DNA from: Desulfocicer sp963675955
GTDB lineage: Bacteria > Desulfobacterota > Desulfobacteria > Desulfobacterales > Desulfobacteraceae
Reading direction: 5' to 3'
DNA length: 64,000 nt
Assembly (NCBI GenBank): GCA_963675955.2
Contig: CAXXVR010000002.1
Span: 930,001-994,000 of the forward strand
Made by a program: the position numbers and the translations under genes. Below are positions 7,923-17,034 of this stretch, one piece after another. Each line of letters opens with the position of its first letter. The stretch's first letter is position 1. A model generated the notes under the pieces. The model did not search any database and had not been told where the DNA came from. It saw only the letters and a program-made list of their open reading frames with translations.

Positions 7923-10106
7923 TTATATGATTGCAAATCCGTCTTCCTCTATTTTTTCAAGTTTAAGTACTGCATCCATGTATCCCAGAAATGAAGTATA
8001 TTCAGCCGTCCACAGGAATACTCCTGGGAATTGGCGGGATTCCTGGATACCGAGCTGTCGAAGAATATTTTCCCTGACGCGAACACTTCCATTTTGGATA
8101 TCCTGCCACGAAATTTGTTCATAATTTTCTATTTTTTCAATCAGATGCATATCAATTATGGCCAATTGTGATTGGTCTTCGATCACTTTGAATGTCTTTT
8201 CAACAGCTTTAAACGCATAAATTTTTTCATCTTTAATCAAGTTGTCGGATATTTCCATGCTTTCGCGGACTTCACGCTGTAGCGCTTCCGTGCATAAGGC
8301 CGGGGTGATATCCTTGTTTATATAAAAAAAATCATGCAAAATACGTGAAGAGGCATCAAACGCCGGATTTTTTCTTACACCGGAATCATTTGCATTAAGA
8401 GTTACCGTCCAAATATCCGATTCTTCATGCTCGCTATTGCGGTTTACTCGGCCTGCAAGTTGCAGTAAAGAAAGAAGGGAGGCACATTCCCTTACACCTG
8501 TTCTAAAAGACAAATCTACACCGGCTTCCACACATGATGTGGCAAAAAGGCACCATTGAGAATCTGAATGTTCTTTAGAACTAAGACGCTTTTGGACTAA
8601 ATTGAGAGTCTTTTCACGGTCTTTGGGTGAGAGAGATGTTGATAAATGCATAACATTTTCTTTCCCAAATACAGATTGGGCTGCCTGGGCAGCGGCGGCT
8701 GCCGTGTGTACAGTATTTAATACCACGATTACAGGGCCTTCCAGTTCAGCTATCCATTGAGCCAGTTCAGTAAGATTCATTTTATCCGGGTGAATGTGAT
8801 GTTTAACGCGTATCGTTTCAAACTGAAGCAACTGCTCCCTCTGGTTCGCTGGAATAATGTTTGGCAGGGACATGGTATCCCCAAATTCTTCCATCTCCCA
8901 GAAATGGCATAGGGAACCGGAAGCCAGAATCCAGTGGCATGACCAGTACTTCGCAGCATGCCGAATCCAATGCCAGGCCAAAGGTAATAATTTTGCTGGC
9001 AACATGGCATGAGCTTCGTCCATAAAAACAGCACTTCCAGGCAAATTCTGCAAACGCCTTAGAGTAGATCCAGTCGCCGATGCCAGTGTTTCAAAGAAAG
9101 TAACCGCAGTTGTCACAATAATTGGAGCATCCCAAAGCGCAGTAAGCTTCCGACTTGCCATATCCTCAAAATCAGCACGATGATGAATTTCGGCCACCAC
9201 GTCGTTGCCGCATTCACCGGGGAGGACCAGCGCATTTCGATAGACCCGTACAGACTGTGTAATAATATTGGTAAACGGCAGAATTACAAAAATTCGCCTT
9301 AGCTTATTTTTAATGGCAATGGCAAGTAACCTTGCCATTACTGCAGTTGTTTTTCCTGTTCCAACCGGCGCATCACAAATGGTTATATTCCTGTCCTGAT
9401 CCATTTCAACACATGCCGAGAAAAATGATGAACGAAGCCTGTTGCGTTCTGAATCATCATTTTGAGATTTCAAACCATCCACATATTTTTGTAAAGCTGA
9501 TAATCGTTCAGAAGGTCTCAATCGGGTCGGGATGATCTCCTCTGGTTGTCCCTTTGAAGCACGCGCGGCATCGCCGTGATCTGCGTGTGTTAAACAGGAA
9601 TAGATCAGACGAACATCAGCCGATTTTAAGTCAATTGTATTTTGAGGTGGTGTTTTAATTAAAATATTAGGTCTGACACATTCTTCATGACGAGCTAAAT
9701 ACTCATGTAGACTTCTGTCAACATGATCCTGGATGCGTTTATTGCGCATATCATCTATATTATTGCAATCTGGCAAACCGGCATGGTGGGAATAAACTAA
9801 AAGGGCTGATTGTGCTGCTTCTTTTGAAAGTAAAAAGGCCACACCTGCATCAGCATGGGGTAACGGTAATCGTTTGGCCTCTTTTTCGCTTGCGAGAATT
9901 TCCTGATTTTTTTTATCAAGCTTGCCTAAATCATGATATTCCGCTGCAAGCTCATAAATGCGTGTGACAGCTTTACAGTCCCATTCGGGTATATAATACA
10001 ATATTTTACGCAAATAGCACCGTCCCCGCACCAGCATATGCAGTACATGGTTCAGATATGTCTGGCAGGGAGCGGTTTCTGTCCTACTTCTGGCAAAATA
10101 GGTCAT
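7923..10106 (-). CDS. cas3: CRISPR helicase-nuclease Cas3 (HD + DEAH)
   Basis: 727 aa. The N-terminal HD nuclease shows H58-D59 (AEYHDLGKLDKKNQ), H84 and H107-H108 (YSHHAGLP). The SF2 helicase shows Walker A APVGTGKTT at 246-254 and Walker B DEAH at 363-366, and QLAGRVNRNS marks motif VI. Cas3 is recruited by Cascade to unwind and shred target DNA. The start overlaps closely with cas7 (stop at 10108) and its stop meets cas4. In most I-C loci cas3 comes first, before cas5; here it lies between cas7 and cas4, as in subtype I-B operons. Confidence 0.96.
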   Translation of the reverse strand: MTYFARSRTETAPCQTYLNHVLHMLVRGRCYLRKILYYIPEWDCKAVTRIYELAAEYHDLGKLDKKNQEILASEKEAKRLPLPHADAGVAFLLSKEAAQSALLVYSHHAGLPDCNNIDDMRNKRIQDHVDRSLHEYLARHEECVRPNILIKTPPQNTIDLKSADVRLIYSCLTHADHGDAARASKGQPEEIIPTRLRPSERLSALQKYVDGLKSQNDDSERNRLRSSFFSACVEMDQDRNITICDAPVGTGKTTAVMARLLAIAIKNKLRRIFVILPFTNIITQSVRVYRNALVLPGECGNDVVAEIHHRADFEDMASRKLTALWDAPIIVTTAVTFFETLASATGSTLRRLQNLPGSAVFMDEAHAMLPAKLLPLAWHWIRHAAKYWSCHWILASGSLCHFWEMEEFGDTMSLPNIIPANQREQLLQFETIRVKHHIHPDKMNLTELAQWIAELEGPVIVVLNTVHTAAAAAQAAQSVFGKENVMHLSTSLSPKDREKTLNLVQKRLSSKEHSDSQWCLFATSCVEAGVDLSFRTGVRECASLLSLLQLAGRVNRNSEHEESDIWTVTLNANDSGVRKNPAFDASSRILHDFFYINKDITPALCTEALQREVRESMEISDNLIKDEKIYAFKAVEKTFKVIEDQSQLAIIDMHLIEKIENYEQISWQDIQNGSVRVRENILRQLGIQESRQFPGVFLWTAEYTSFLGYMDAVLKLEKIEEDGFAII

Positions 10107-10107
10107 A

Positions 10108-11004
10108 TCATATGCCCATCAAATCCAGGTCTTTGTTATCTGCGATTTTGTTTATTAAATCCTGTGGCAATTTGTTTGGTACATCATAATCCGCCCAGGA
10201 TTCAGATGGAGTCATCGGATCATCTCCTTTGCGTTTTGGCATCAAGGCCTCAATCAGCATGTAATCCGGGCAGCTTCCCAATGCGTTTTGATGTTCCAGC
10301 CACCAGGCATGTCGAATACGTATATCAGGACGGATGGCCGACCGTGTATGATCGTATGCATATGGAATCAACCGTTTTAACAACTCAACATCACAAGGTT
10401 TGCACCCCGTTTTTTTTGCCAAAGAGGGATTTATGTAAAATGGCATGACGTAAACGCCATGCTGAACCACGCGGTAGGCCAACGGAGCCATACCCTGATT
10501 TTTGCCTTCCTGCACACCGGCTTTGCTTGTATTCGTATGACGCTGGATAATGACCGATGAGATTGAAAGCCCCATACCGAACTGGACTATTCCTGTTTTG
10601 ATGTATCCCTTATCTCCACCCTCCTCAAGAAATGTGTTGCCAAATAAACGTGCATCCCAATATTTTTTTACAAAGTCACTTTTCAGAAACTCTTTTTCTT
10701 TATACTTCTTGATCTCTCCCATTTCTTGTGTAATTTTCTTGCGGTCACGTCCGCGTGACTCCAATATCCCGAAGGTATAGCCATCAGGATTGTTTTTTAA
10801 ATTTTCAGTTACGGCTTTATATACTGGTCCTTCGGTTAGCTCCATTAAATCCCGAAGTTTGCGTTTAAATGAAACCGGTGAAATCTCTCCCTGCCCATTA
10901 TCCCTAACCCGTGGGTCGCTTTCCTGATCCGGGTTTCCGTTTGGATTGGAATTAACTGCTTCAATAATTAATAACCCTGTAACACGTTTAATTTCGTTGC
11001 TCAT
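10108..11004 (-). CDS. cas7: Type I-C Cascade backbone protein Cas7 (Csd2)
   Basis: 298 aa. The N-terminus ITGLLIIEAVNSNPNGNPDQ-like block (NSNPNGNPDQESDPR, about 18-32) and DARLFGNTF are typical of Csd2/Cas7c. Several copies coat the crRNA guide and form the Cascade filament. GGGAGA lies 6 nt before the ATG. It follows cas8c by 20 nt and is nearly joined to cas3. No defect is visible. Confidence 0.95.
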   Translation of the reverse strand: MSNEIKRVTGLLIIEAVNSNPNGNPDQESDPRVRDNGQGEISPVSFKRKLRDLMELTEGPVYKAVTENLKNNPDGYTFGILESRGRDRKKITQEMGEIKKYKEKEFLKSDFVKKYWDARLFGNTFLEEGGDKGYIKTGIVQFGMGLSISSVIIQRHTNTSKAGVQEGKNQGMAPLAYRVVQHGVYVMPFYINPSLAKKTGCKPCDVELLKRLIPYAYDHTRSAIRPDIRIRHAWWLEHQNALGSCPDYMLIEALMPKRKGDDPMTPSESWADYDVPNKLPQDLINKIADNKDLDLMGI

Positions 11005-11024
11005 TTTTTGTCTCCCTGTTCAAT

Positions 11025-11456
11025 CTAACTTTCAGAATCACTGTTTTCAGTTGGTTTTTCGGTTTTTGAAAATGATGCTAGATATCCTAAAAAAACCTGG
11101 GCGCGTTCTTCCGGTGTCAGGCGTTTGGGCCATTTTGTGGAATGTAACTGATCTGCAACGTCAGCCCACCTTTTCCACCAAGATTTGACAAGTACAATGT
11201 ATTTTATGGTATTGCCGTCATTTGTCTTTTTAACGGCTTTATCATCGTGGTATGCACAGGCCCATTTAACATAAGGTGCGGAACGCATTGCAAGCTGACT
11301 AAGGGTTGTGATCGGCGATTCCATCATACTGACAAGCAAAGAGCTTCCACATAGTTCTGCCGGCAGTTCGTTCTTGCGTACAATTTCACAGTATAACCGG
11401 TGTACCTCATCGGCTATTCTCAGGCAGCGCCCCAATAGAAAAGCACTTTCATTCAT
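11025..11456 (-). CDS. cas11c: Internal start in cas8c: small subunit Cas11c
   Basis: Inside cas8c and in the same frame, the ATG at 11456 has an excellent ribosome binding site, AAAAGGAGGC (11470-11461), with 5 nt between GGAGG and the ATG. It would give a 143-aa, mainly helical protein starting MNESAFLLGRCLRIADEVHR. In studied I-C systems the small Cascade subunit Cas11c is made in just this way from the 3' end of cas8c. The sequence shows the site; production of the protein is inferred. Confidence 0.78.
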   Translation of the reverse strand: MNESAFLLGRCLRIADEVHRLYCEIVRKNELPAELCGSSLLVSMMESPITTLSQLAMRSAPYVKWACAYHDDKAVKKTNDGNTIKYIVLVKSWWKRWADVADQLHSTKWPKRLTPEERAQVFLGYLASFSKTEKPTENSDSES

Positions 11457-13181
11457 AAACGCCTCCTTTTGTTTCCCAAGTTTGCTGAGTAATAATCCTA
11501 ATATACCGGGGTAGATCTCTTTATTTGGTATATTTGAAATTTCATGTCTCCCTGTACTTTGGCACAAAGTAATAAAATAGCCGCGAGCATGTTGCATGAA
11601 ACACTCAAGCATGTGTTTACTTAAAGCATTACGCTTATCGCTTAGCAATAACCATAGGCCATCCGATGGTTCAAATATTTGGGTTTTTCCTGCCTGACCT
11701 CCTTTGTTCCTCTCCTTTCCATCCCGCTTCCAAACAGTATTCACGTAAGCATGGAGCTTGACGGGAAAAACGGTTAATGCTTTTACTTTTATTGGGTAAT
11801 GCTTACCTGTTTTTTCTACGGTACCTTTACTCCAGTCTTGCAGGTCAAGTAAGGGGATGTTTTTGCATCCCCTATGCCATGACACTGATGCTTGTTCCAA
11901 CGCTTTAATGGTTGTATTGTGGTAATAGACAACCTTTGTTCGTGCCTTATCCATTTTCCGAATTGAAAAAATTTCAACTTCATCGTTTGCCAAGATGTTT
12001 CCTGATCCTTTCAGTTGTTCAATGACGGTTTTTGAAAGGTTTTCAAACGTATCAATATTTTCGTATGCGCTGTCTTCTTGTGCTCCAAACATTTTAGCCA
12101 GGGTGATTTTTTTTTCAGGAAGAGCTCGTGGATAGGCAAACAACAACTCTCCGTTTCCTGCAACGCCATAGGTTGACCCTTTTCGTTCGGGAGTTGATAT
12201 CCATTCCATTGCCGCTTTTATACGCTTTCTTGTATCGGCGCCCACAGGAAAAGTGGCACTTTCACATTGATGATAACGTTTTTGAGCGGGGATGGCTTTT
12301 ACCTGGGATCTAAGAATCACACCACCTAAAAAGGACAGGGAAACACTTGGAAACTTCGCTTTAACTTGCTGTGTATTCAACCCATAAGCATCTTTATCCG
12401 TGTTTCCTTCAACGGGCACTTGTTGATTTTCAAGGGTAAGATTTAACAGCTCGTTGAGTCGAGCTATGGTCTTCGTATGGGATACAGGGTACTTGTTGTA
12501 ATTTTCTACATCTAAAAAAACAGAAAATTTAGTAGGGATTGCAACTTTTGAATTACTGTCCTCTTTTTGTTTTCTTTCCTCTGTTACAAAATAGCATAAT
12601 AGTGAAGGGAGAAATTCTCCATCTTCAACCTTTTTGCAAACCATATTACGAAATTCTATATGAAACTGAGCGACGTTGATCTGTTTAACCGCATTAAGAA
12701 ATATTTGTAAAGTTTCATCATCATGGAGGTGGTTCTGGCACAATGTTATCAATTCATCGTTGACGCGTCCAAAACATTGGCGAGTGATATCGCGTGTCTT
12801 TTCCCAAAAATCATCCTTTGCCTGTTCATTGATATCAGATAATAGGAACTGCTTTGTCCATTCCGCTTTTATCCGTTCTCCAGATTGCCCCCGGGCAGCC
12901 TTGTCTATTTCTTTTTTTGATTTTACAATCCGATAAAGAGGAAGCACATTAAAAGCAGGTAAGGCTTTCCCATAATCTGGTTCATATTTACGTAATTGCT
13001 CAACTTTTTCTTTGGGTAACCGTTCCATGTTGCTGATATGTCCATCATTGGTCAGCCATACCCTTATACATGGACTTTTTTTTGTAACTTTCGGTAAAGT
13101 TTTCAATTTCGGATGCCAGTCAACTGGATTAATCTGGGCGTTTTGCATAGCATCAGCCACTTTAACAAGTTCATTAATCAT
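11025..13181 (-). CDS. cas8c: Type I-C Cascade large subunit Cas8c (Csd1)
   Basis: 718 aa, clearly longer than the roughly 600 aa usual for Cas8c. It was assigned by position between cas5 and cas7 and by the Csd1-like pattern (LPKVTKKSPCIRVWL near the start, FLDVENYNKYPVSHTKTIARLNELL, and AALEQASVSWHRG-like text). Cas8c recognises the PAM and helps to open the target. Its ATG overlaps the end of cas5 by 8 bp, so translation is probably coupled. The last 143 codons can be read alone from an internal start (see cas11c). Confidence 0.9.
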   Translation of the reverse strand: MINELVKVADAMQNAQINPVDWHPKLKTLPKVTKKSPCIRVWLTNDGHISNMERLPKEKVEQLRKYEPDYGKALPAFNVLPLYRIVKSKKEIDKAARGQSGERIKAEWTKQFLLSDINEQAKDDFWEKTRDITRQCFGRVNDELITLCQNHLHDDETLQIFLNAVKQINVAQFHIEFRNMVCKKVEDGEFLPSLLCYFVTEERKQKEDSNSKVAIPTKFSVFLDVENYNKYPVSHTKTIARLNELLNLTLENQQVPVEGNTDKDAYGLNTQQVKAKFPSVSLSFLGGVILRSQVKAIPAQKRYHQCESATFPVGADTRKRIKAAMEWISTPERKGSTYGVAGNGELLFAYPRALPEKKITLAKMFGAQEDSAYENIDTFENLSKTVIEQLKGSGNILANDEVEIFSIRKMDKARTKVVYYHNTTIKALEQASVSWHRGCKNIPLLDLQDWSKGTVEKTGKHYPIKVKALTVFPVKLHAYVNTVWKRDGKERNKGGQAGKTQIFEPSDGLWLLLSDKRNALSKHMLECFMQHARGYFITLCQSTGRHEISNIPNKEIYPGILGLLLSKLGKQKEAFMNESAFLLGRCLRIADEVHRLYCEIVRKNELPAELCGSSLLVSMMESPITTLSQLAMRSAPYVKWACAYHDDKAVKKTNDGNTIKYIVLVKSWWKRWADVADQLHSTKWPKRLTPEERAQVFLGYLASFSKTEKPTENSDSES

Positions 13182-13833
13182 GTCTGGTTTCCCTCCCTTT
13201 TATTTTGTAGTGAAGGATACCATCATTTATATGGACATTCTGATCATACGTAAACTTCACTTCGGAGTTATACCCATTGGGAAAGACTTCCCGCATCATA
13301 GACGGAAGAACTGTGTTAATATCTTTTTGAATCTCTGTTCCCGGACGGAATGAACCTATGTATGACGGTGTAAATTCTTTCCATCCTAAAAAAGGTAGTG
13401 TAAACCATTGCCCCCTTTTAAGGCGGCGTTCAAAAATTGCGGCATAGGCGTGGCCTGGTGACGAGGTCTTACTATTCCAGTTCCTGGCCTTCCTATCCAG
13501 CTGTTTTTTGTTTCGTGCAGGATAAACATGGGCATACATTCGGTAGCAAACATCTATTAGTACAGTTGCAAGAAGCTGATATGCTCCCTCAGTTCCCGTT
13601 TTACGCAAAGGGCCGTTGTAGTTTGTGGCGTATCCATGGAACCGCAATGGTTTGCATATTTCAACTTTGAATGGGACGATTTCTATAGCTGGACCCCACA
13701 GAATGGATTCAAAGATGCCTTTAACTGCTGAATAAGTAGGCGCGGGATAACTGACAGGGCAGTCTCCGGTATCCGGCCTCGTCCACATTGCCGTTTGTCC
13801 GGCAATCTCGATTTTGACTTCGTAGGGTTTCAT
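13174..13833 (-). CDS. cas5: Type I-C crRNA-processing protein Cas5 (Cas5d)
   Basis: 219 aa. In subtype I-C, Cas5 cuts the repeat hairpin and stays on the 5' handle, since Cas6 is absent; no cas6 is present here. The N-terminus with YPAPTYSAVKGIFESILW is the RAMP fold with the glycine-rich I-C pattern, and FLGWKEFTPSYIG is a Cas5d signature. AAGGGGG lies 7 nt before the ATG. A 38-codon frame upstream ends in a TGA that overlaps this ATG. It is the first conserved gene of the operon. Confidence 0.95.
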   Translation of the reverse strand: MKPYEVKIEIAGQTAMWTRPDTGDCPVSYPAPTYSAVKGIFESILWGPAIEIVPFKVEICKPLRFHGYATNYNGPLRKTGTEGAYQLLATVLIDVCYRMYAHVYPARNKKQLDRKARNWNSKTSSPGHAYAAIFERRLKRGQWFTLPFLGWKEFTPSYIGSFRPGTEIQKDINTVLPSMMREVFPNGYNSEVKFTYDQNVHINDGILHYKIKGRETRHD

Positions 13834-13946
13834 AAAGTCCCCCTTAAATTATCATTGACGGGTAACAAAACTATTGTATCCATAGCAGATAGACCTTTTT
13901 TCAATTTATTGGCTTGGGCTTTCACAAGTTTAAATTCTTCGTCCAT
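13830..13946 (-). CDS. 38-aa ORF coupled to cas5
   Basis: A small frame, MDEEFKLVKAQANKLKKG onwards, ends in a TGA that overlaps the cas5 ATG (ATGA). AAGAGG lies about 13 nt before its ATG, a second in-frame stop bounds it upstream. It resembles nothing I recognise. It may be a leader peptide for the operon or the last remnant of a gene that once stood before cas5. The overlap supports translation, but the length alone proves nothing. Confidence 0.4.
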   Translation of the reverse strand: MDEEFKLVKAQANKLKKGLSAMDTIVLLPVNDNLRGTL

Positions 13947-13975
13947 GGCATAATTTCTTTACCTCTTGCCTTGGT

Positions 13976-14005
13976 TTGATATTTTTGCGCTTGTGTCAGT
14001 GTAAA
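13976..14005 (-). promoter_or_regulatory. Possible promoter of the cas operon
   Basis: Minus-strand TTTACA (14005-14000) and TATCAA (13981-13976) are 18 nt apart, about 30 bp before the small ORF and 140 bp before cas5. The fit to the sigma-70 consensus is moderate and no other site in the 13834-14100 stretch looks better. Confidence 0.35.
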
Positions 14006-14278
14006 TAATTGATTTCAGTCCCTCTCGGCTGCAAGGTTGTCCTGTATTAGCAACAATAATATGAGTGGAAGTAAGTCGAAAAGGAATTTGTCTTTTTCTA
14101 TAAAATGCTGCATCATTGAAAATTAAAGCATATGAAAGCGGGTTAGATTGGTTGTTTGTAACTATTCAGCTCGATAATCACAAATTTACTTGAATACATA
14201 AAAAATTATCCTTGTTGCGGTAATCACAAAATTACTCATTTATAAAATATGGTAACTCGCCTTCAAATAAAACACGTA

Positions 14279-14381
14279 AGGGAGTTCATGATAATAAAAC
14301 TACCCACTTTTGCATGGAGAGCTCCGGATGCTGGGTATGGAGTTCATTAGCATTGGGTATATTATTTTCCATGAACTCCCT
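14279..14381. repeat. Palindrome-bounded intergenic element
   Basis: AGGGAGTTCATG at 14279-14290 and its inverse CATGAACTCCCT at 14370-14381 bound about 100 bp without a gene. The rest of the 13834-14770 gap is AT-rich, holds the relict CRISPR and no credible ORF beyond the one at 13830. The element may be a small transposon remnant or a hairpin. Confidence 0.5.
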
Positions 14382-14509
14382 AAGGCTTTGGTTTCTCTCA
14401 TTTCATTTTTAATTTGAGATAAGACATATCCGAATATGATTTTAGTACTCATCAAGTTTTTGATTTTATTTTTTTCATGTAATCTTTAAGACAGTACTCG
14501 GGTCTTTTT

Positions 14510-14608
14510 GTTTCAATCCACGCTCCCGTATGAGGAGCAACTTGACCATTTTTTTATATATTCAGGCGCTTCTAATGTTTCAATCCACGCATCCTCATTG
14601 GGTGCGAC
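14510..14608. CRISPR. Relict two-repeat CRISPR with variant repeats
   Basis: Two 32-bp repeats (14510-14541 and 14577-14608) are separated by a 35-bp spacer, the same geometry as the main array. Both start with GTTTCAATCCACGC but differ from the main repeat, and from each other, in the stem. The stem pairing is kept: GCTCC/GGAGC in the first, GCATCC/GGGTGC in the second, against CGCCC/GGGCG in the main array. No clear leader or further repeats are seen. It lies on the far side of cas5, so the cas operon has CRISPR repeats at both ends. Confidence 0.85.
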
Positions 14609-14770
14609 AGTAATAGATACAATATTTTAATATCACATTTGTTTGAGATGTCAAAATACTAATCTAACCTGTTGGATGAAAATATGAGTATAAATTATCA
14701 CAGAGCAATGCTAAGTATTCTATGTTTAAAATGCCCTGAGATGGGCGCTGACCTGTAATGAAAGATAGGC

Positions 14771-15898
14771 TTATGACAAAGTTTTACTAAACCGAGCCCA
14801 GGCAAGAGAAATAAACACCACACCCAGAGATGCCTGCGCCGCAACAGCCGGCCAAAGCACCTTCAACCCCACCCCCTTCATCACAATACCCCGAAGAATT
14901 TCAAGATACCAGCGCATGGGATTCACCCCCGTGGCATACTGCACAAGATCCGGCATGTTCTTGATGGGAAACATGAAGCCCGACAGCATCACGCAGGGCA
15001 TCATGATTAAAAAACTGGTGAGCATGGCCTGCTGCTGGGTGGTGGCACTGGCACTGATCATCAGCGCAATGCCCATGTTACCCATGAGATATAATCCGGA
15101 AAGGAGATAAAGCAGGCAGATACTGCCCTTTACCTGGATGTTAAAGACCACAAAGGCCACAACAAGCATGATGGTCATGGAGATATATCCCGTGACCATG
15201 TAGGGAAGGGTTTTGCCCAGAATGAACTCAATCTTTTTAATGGGGGTGACCATCACCTGTTCAATGGTGCCGATCTCCTTTTCCTTTACAATGCCGATGC
15301 TGGTCAAGAGCAGGCTGAAAATAAAGAGCATTACGGCAATGAGGGAGGGGACAAAGTAGTATCTGCTCTCTTGGTTTGCATTAAACCAGGCAATTTCCAT
15401 GGTCTCCATGGGCTGTTCCATTTTTCTCATGCCCTGTTTTTCCATCTGTTCCTGGAATTTGCGGTTTGAATAGGCCGTGACGATGCCGCTGGCATACCCT
15501 TGGACAATGGCCGTGGTATTGCTGTCCGTGCCGTCGGTGAGGATCTGGACCGGGGCGGTCAACCCCTTTATGATGGTCTTTTCAAATCCGTAGGGAATCA
15601 CCACCACCGCCCTTACCACTGCACGATCCAGGAGTTCTTTGATCTCCTTCTGGGACAGGGCCACATGAACGATTTGAAAATATCCCCCTGCAGTGAAATC
15701 GCTGATCAGTTCCCGGGAGGCCGGGGTCTTGTCCATGTCCAGCAGGGCCGTTCGGATGTCCGTGACGTCCGTTGTCAGGGCAAAGGCCATGATCACAAGC
15801 TGGATCACGGGCATGCCCAGGATCACCATGCGCATGCGGGGATCACGCAGGATCTGCAGAAATTCCTTTATCAGCATCTGTTTAAGACGATGGATCAT
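14771..15898 (-). CDS. ABC-2 type exporter permease (YbhR/YhhJ-like)
   Basis: 375 aa. One N-terminal membrane helix (about 22-45), a large extracytoplasmic loop, then five helices in the C-terminal half, with KEKEIGTIEQVMVTPI as the conserved cytoplasmic motif before helix 2 of ABC-2 permeases. Together with the next gene it forms the membrane heterodimer of a drug or hydrophobic-molecule exporter. Its ATG overlaps the previous stop by 4 bp. It is last in the four-gene operon. The substrate is unknown. Confidence 0.9.
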   Translation of the reverse strand: MIHRLKQMLIKEFLQILRDPRMRMVILGMPVIQLVIMAFALTTDVTDIRTALLDMDKTPASRELISDFTAGGYFQIVHVALSQKEIKELLDRAVVRAVVVIPYGFEKTIIKGLTAPVQILTDGTDSNTTAIVQGYASGIVTAYSNRKFQEQMEKQGMRKMEQPMETMEIAWFNANQESRYYFVPSLIAVMLFIFSLLLTSIGIVKEKEIGTIEQVMVTPIKKIEFILGKTLPYMVTGYISMTIMLVVAFVVFNIQVKGSICLLYLLSGLYLMGNMGIALMISASATTQQQAMLTSFLIMMPCVMLSGFMFPIKNMPDLVQYATGVNPMRWYLEILRGIVMKGVGLKVLWPAVAAQASLGVVFISLAWARFSKTLS

Positions 15899-17034
15899 GA
15901 GGGTTCCAGTTTGAATTTGAATTTACGATGGGCAAGAAGGATCATGATGACGGCGTACAGGCAGAGCAGCAGGGCATCCAGCCACAGAATCTCAAGTCCG
16001 ATACCCTTTAAATAAATGCCCCGGAGGATGGCAATAAAATACCGGGCCGGAACGATGTAGGTGATGCACTGGATGGGCACGGGCATGTTTTCAATGGCAA
16101 AGACAAACCCACTTAAAATCAGGGTGGGAAGATAACCGGAGACAATGGCGATCTGGTTGGCCAGCACCTGGGACTTTAATACAATGCTCAAGGTCATGCC
16201 CCAGAAAAGCGCCCCGGTGAGGAAAATGGCGGCCATGGCAAACAACAGACCGGCATTGCCCACAATGGGCACACGAAACAGCCATTTGCCCATGACAACG
16301 GCAATGGTGACATCCAGCATGCCGATGACAAAATAGGGGACCACCTTGCCGATGATCAGTTCGGGGCCCTGTAGTGGCGTACTGATCAGCTGTTCCATGG
16401 TGCCGGTTTCCCATTCCCTGGCAATGGTGACGCTGGTGAGCATGGCGGCAATCACGGCCATGACAATGGCGATGATGCCGGGAATGATGACATTTTGGCT
16501 TCTCAGATCCGGGTTGTACCAGGACCTTGGCACCATTTCCACAGGTGGGTTCAAGTGGGATTTCCCGGCCAGCTGCATTCTTTTTGCGGTGAGTGTGGAT
16601 GAATAAATCCGGCCCACGGTGGTGGCATACCCCATGGCAAGGCGGGAGGTGTTGGCGTCACTGCCGTCTCCGATGATCTGGAGGGTTACCTCCTTTTGAG
16701 CGTTTATTTTTTGGGAAAAATCCGAAGGAATGATGATGGCCACCATGGCCCGCCCCCGATCCAATGCCAGCTGGAGATCTTCATAACGGTCATGATAGCC
16801 CACCATGGAAAAATAGGGGGAGCCGTTAAACAGGCTTAAGAGTTCATGGCTCTCCCGGGTGCGGGACTGGTCCCAGACCACGGTGGGCACCTTTCGTAAA
16901 TCAAGGGTCAGGGCATACCCGAAGATCATGATGAGAATCACCGGGATGGCAAGCGATAAAAACAGACTGCGCCAGTCCCTTGCCACATGGAGAAATTCTT
17001 TTCTGGCCACGGCAAACAGGCGTTGACGGTTCAT
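15895..17034 (-). CDS. ABC-2 type exporter permease (YbhS-like)
   Basis: 379 aa with the same plan as its neighbour: one N-terminal helix (about 24-46), an extracytoplasmic domain, REWETGTMEQLISTPLQGPE before the next helix, then five helices. The two permeases are paralogues and should pair. The start overlaps the ATPase stop by 4 bp (ATGA) and its own stop overlaps the next start, so the operon is tightly coupled. Confidence 0.9.
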   Translation of the reverse strand: MNRQRLFAVARKEFLHVARDWRSLFLSLAIPVILIMIFGYALTLDLRKVPTVVWDQSRTRESHELLSLFNGSPYFSMVGYHDRYEDLQLALDRGRAMVAIIIPSDFSQKINAQKEVTLQIIGDGSDANTSRLAMGYATTVGRIYSSTLTAKRMQLAGKSHLNPPVEMVPRSWYNPDLRSQNVIIPGIIAIVMAVIAAMLTSVTIAREWETGTMEQLISTPLQGPELIIGKVVPYFVIGMLDVTIAVVMGKWLFRVPIVGNAGLLFAMAAIFLTGALFWGMTLSIVLKSQVLANQIAIVSGYLPTLILSGFVFAIENMPVPIQCITYIVPARYFIAILRGIYLKGIGLEILWLDALLLCLYAVIMILLAHRKFKFKLEPS

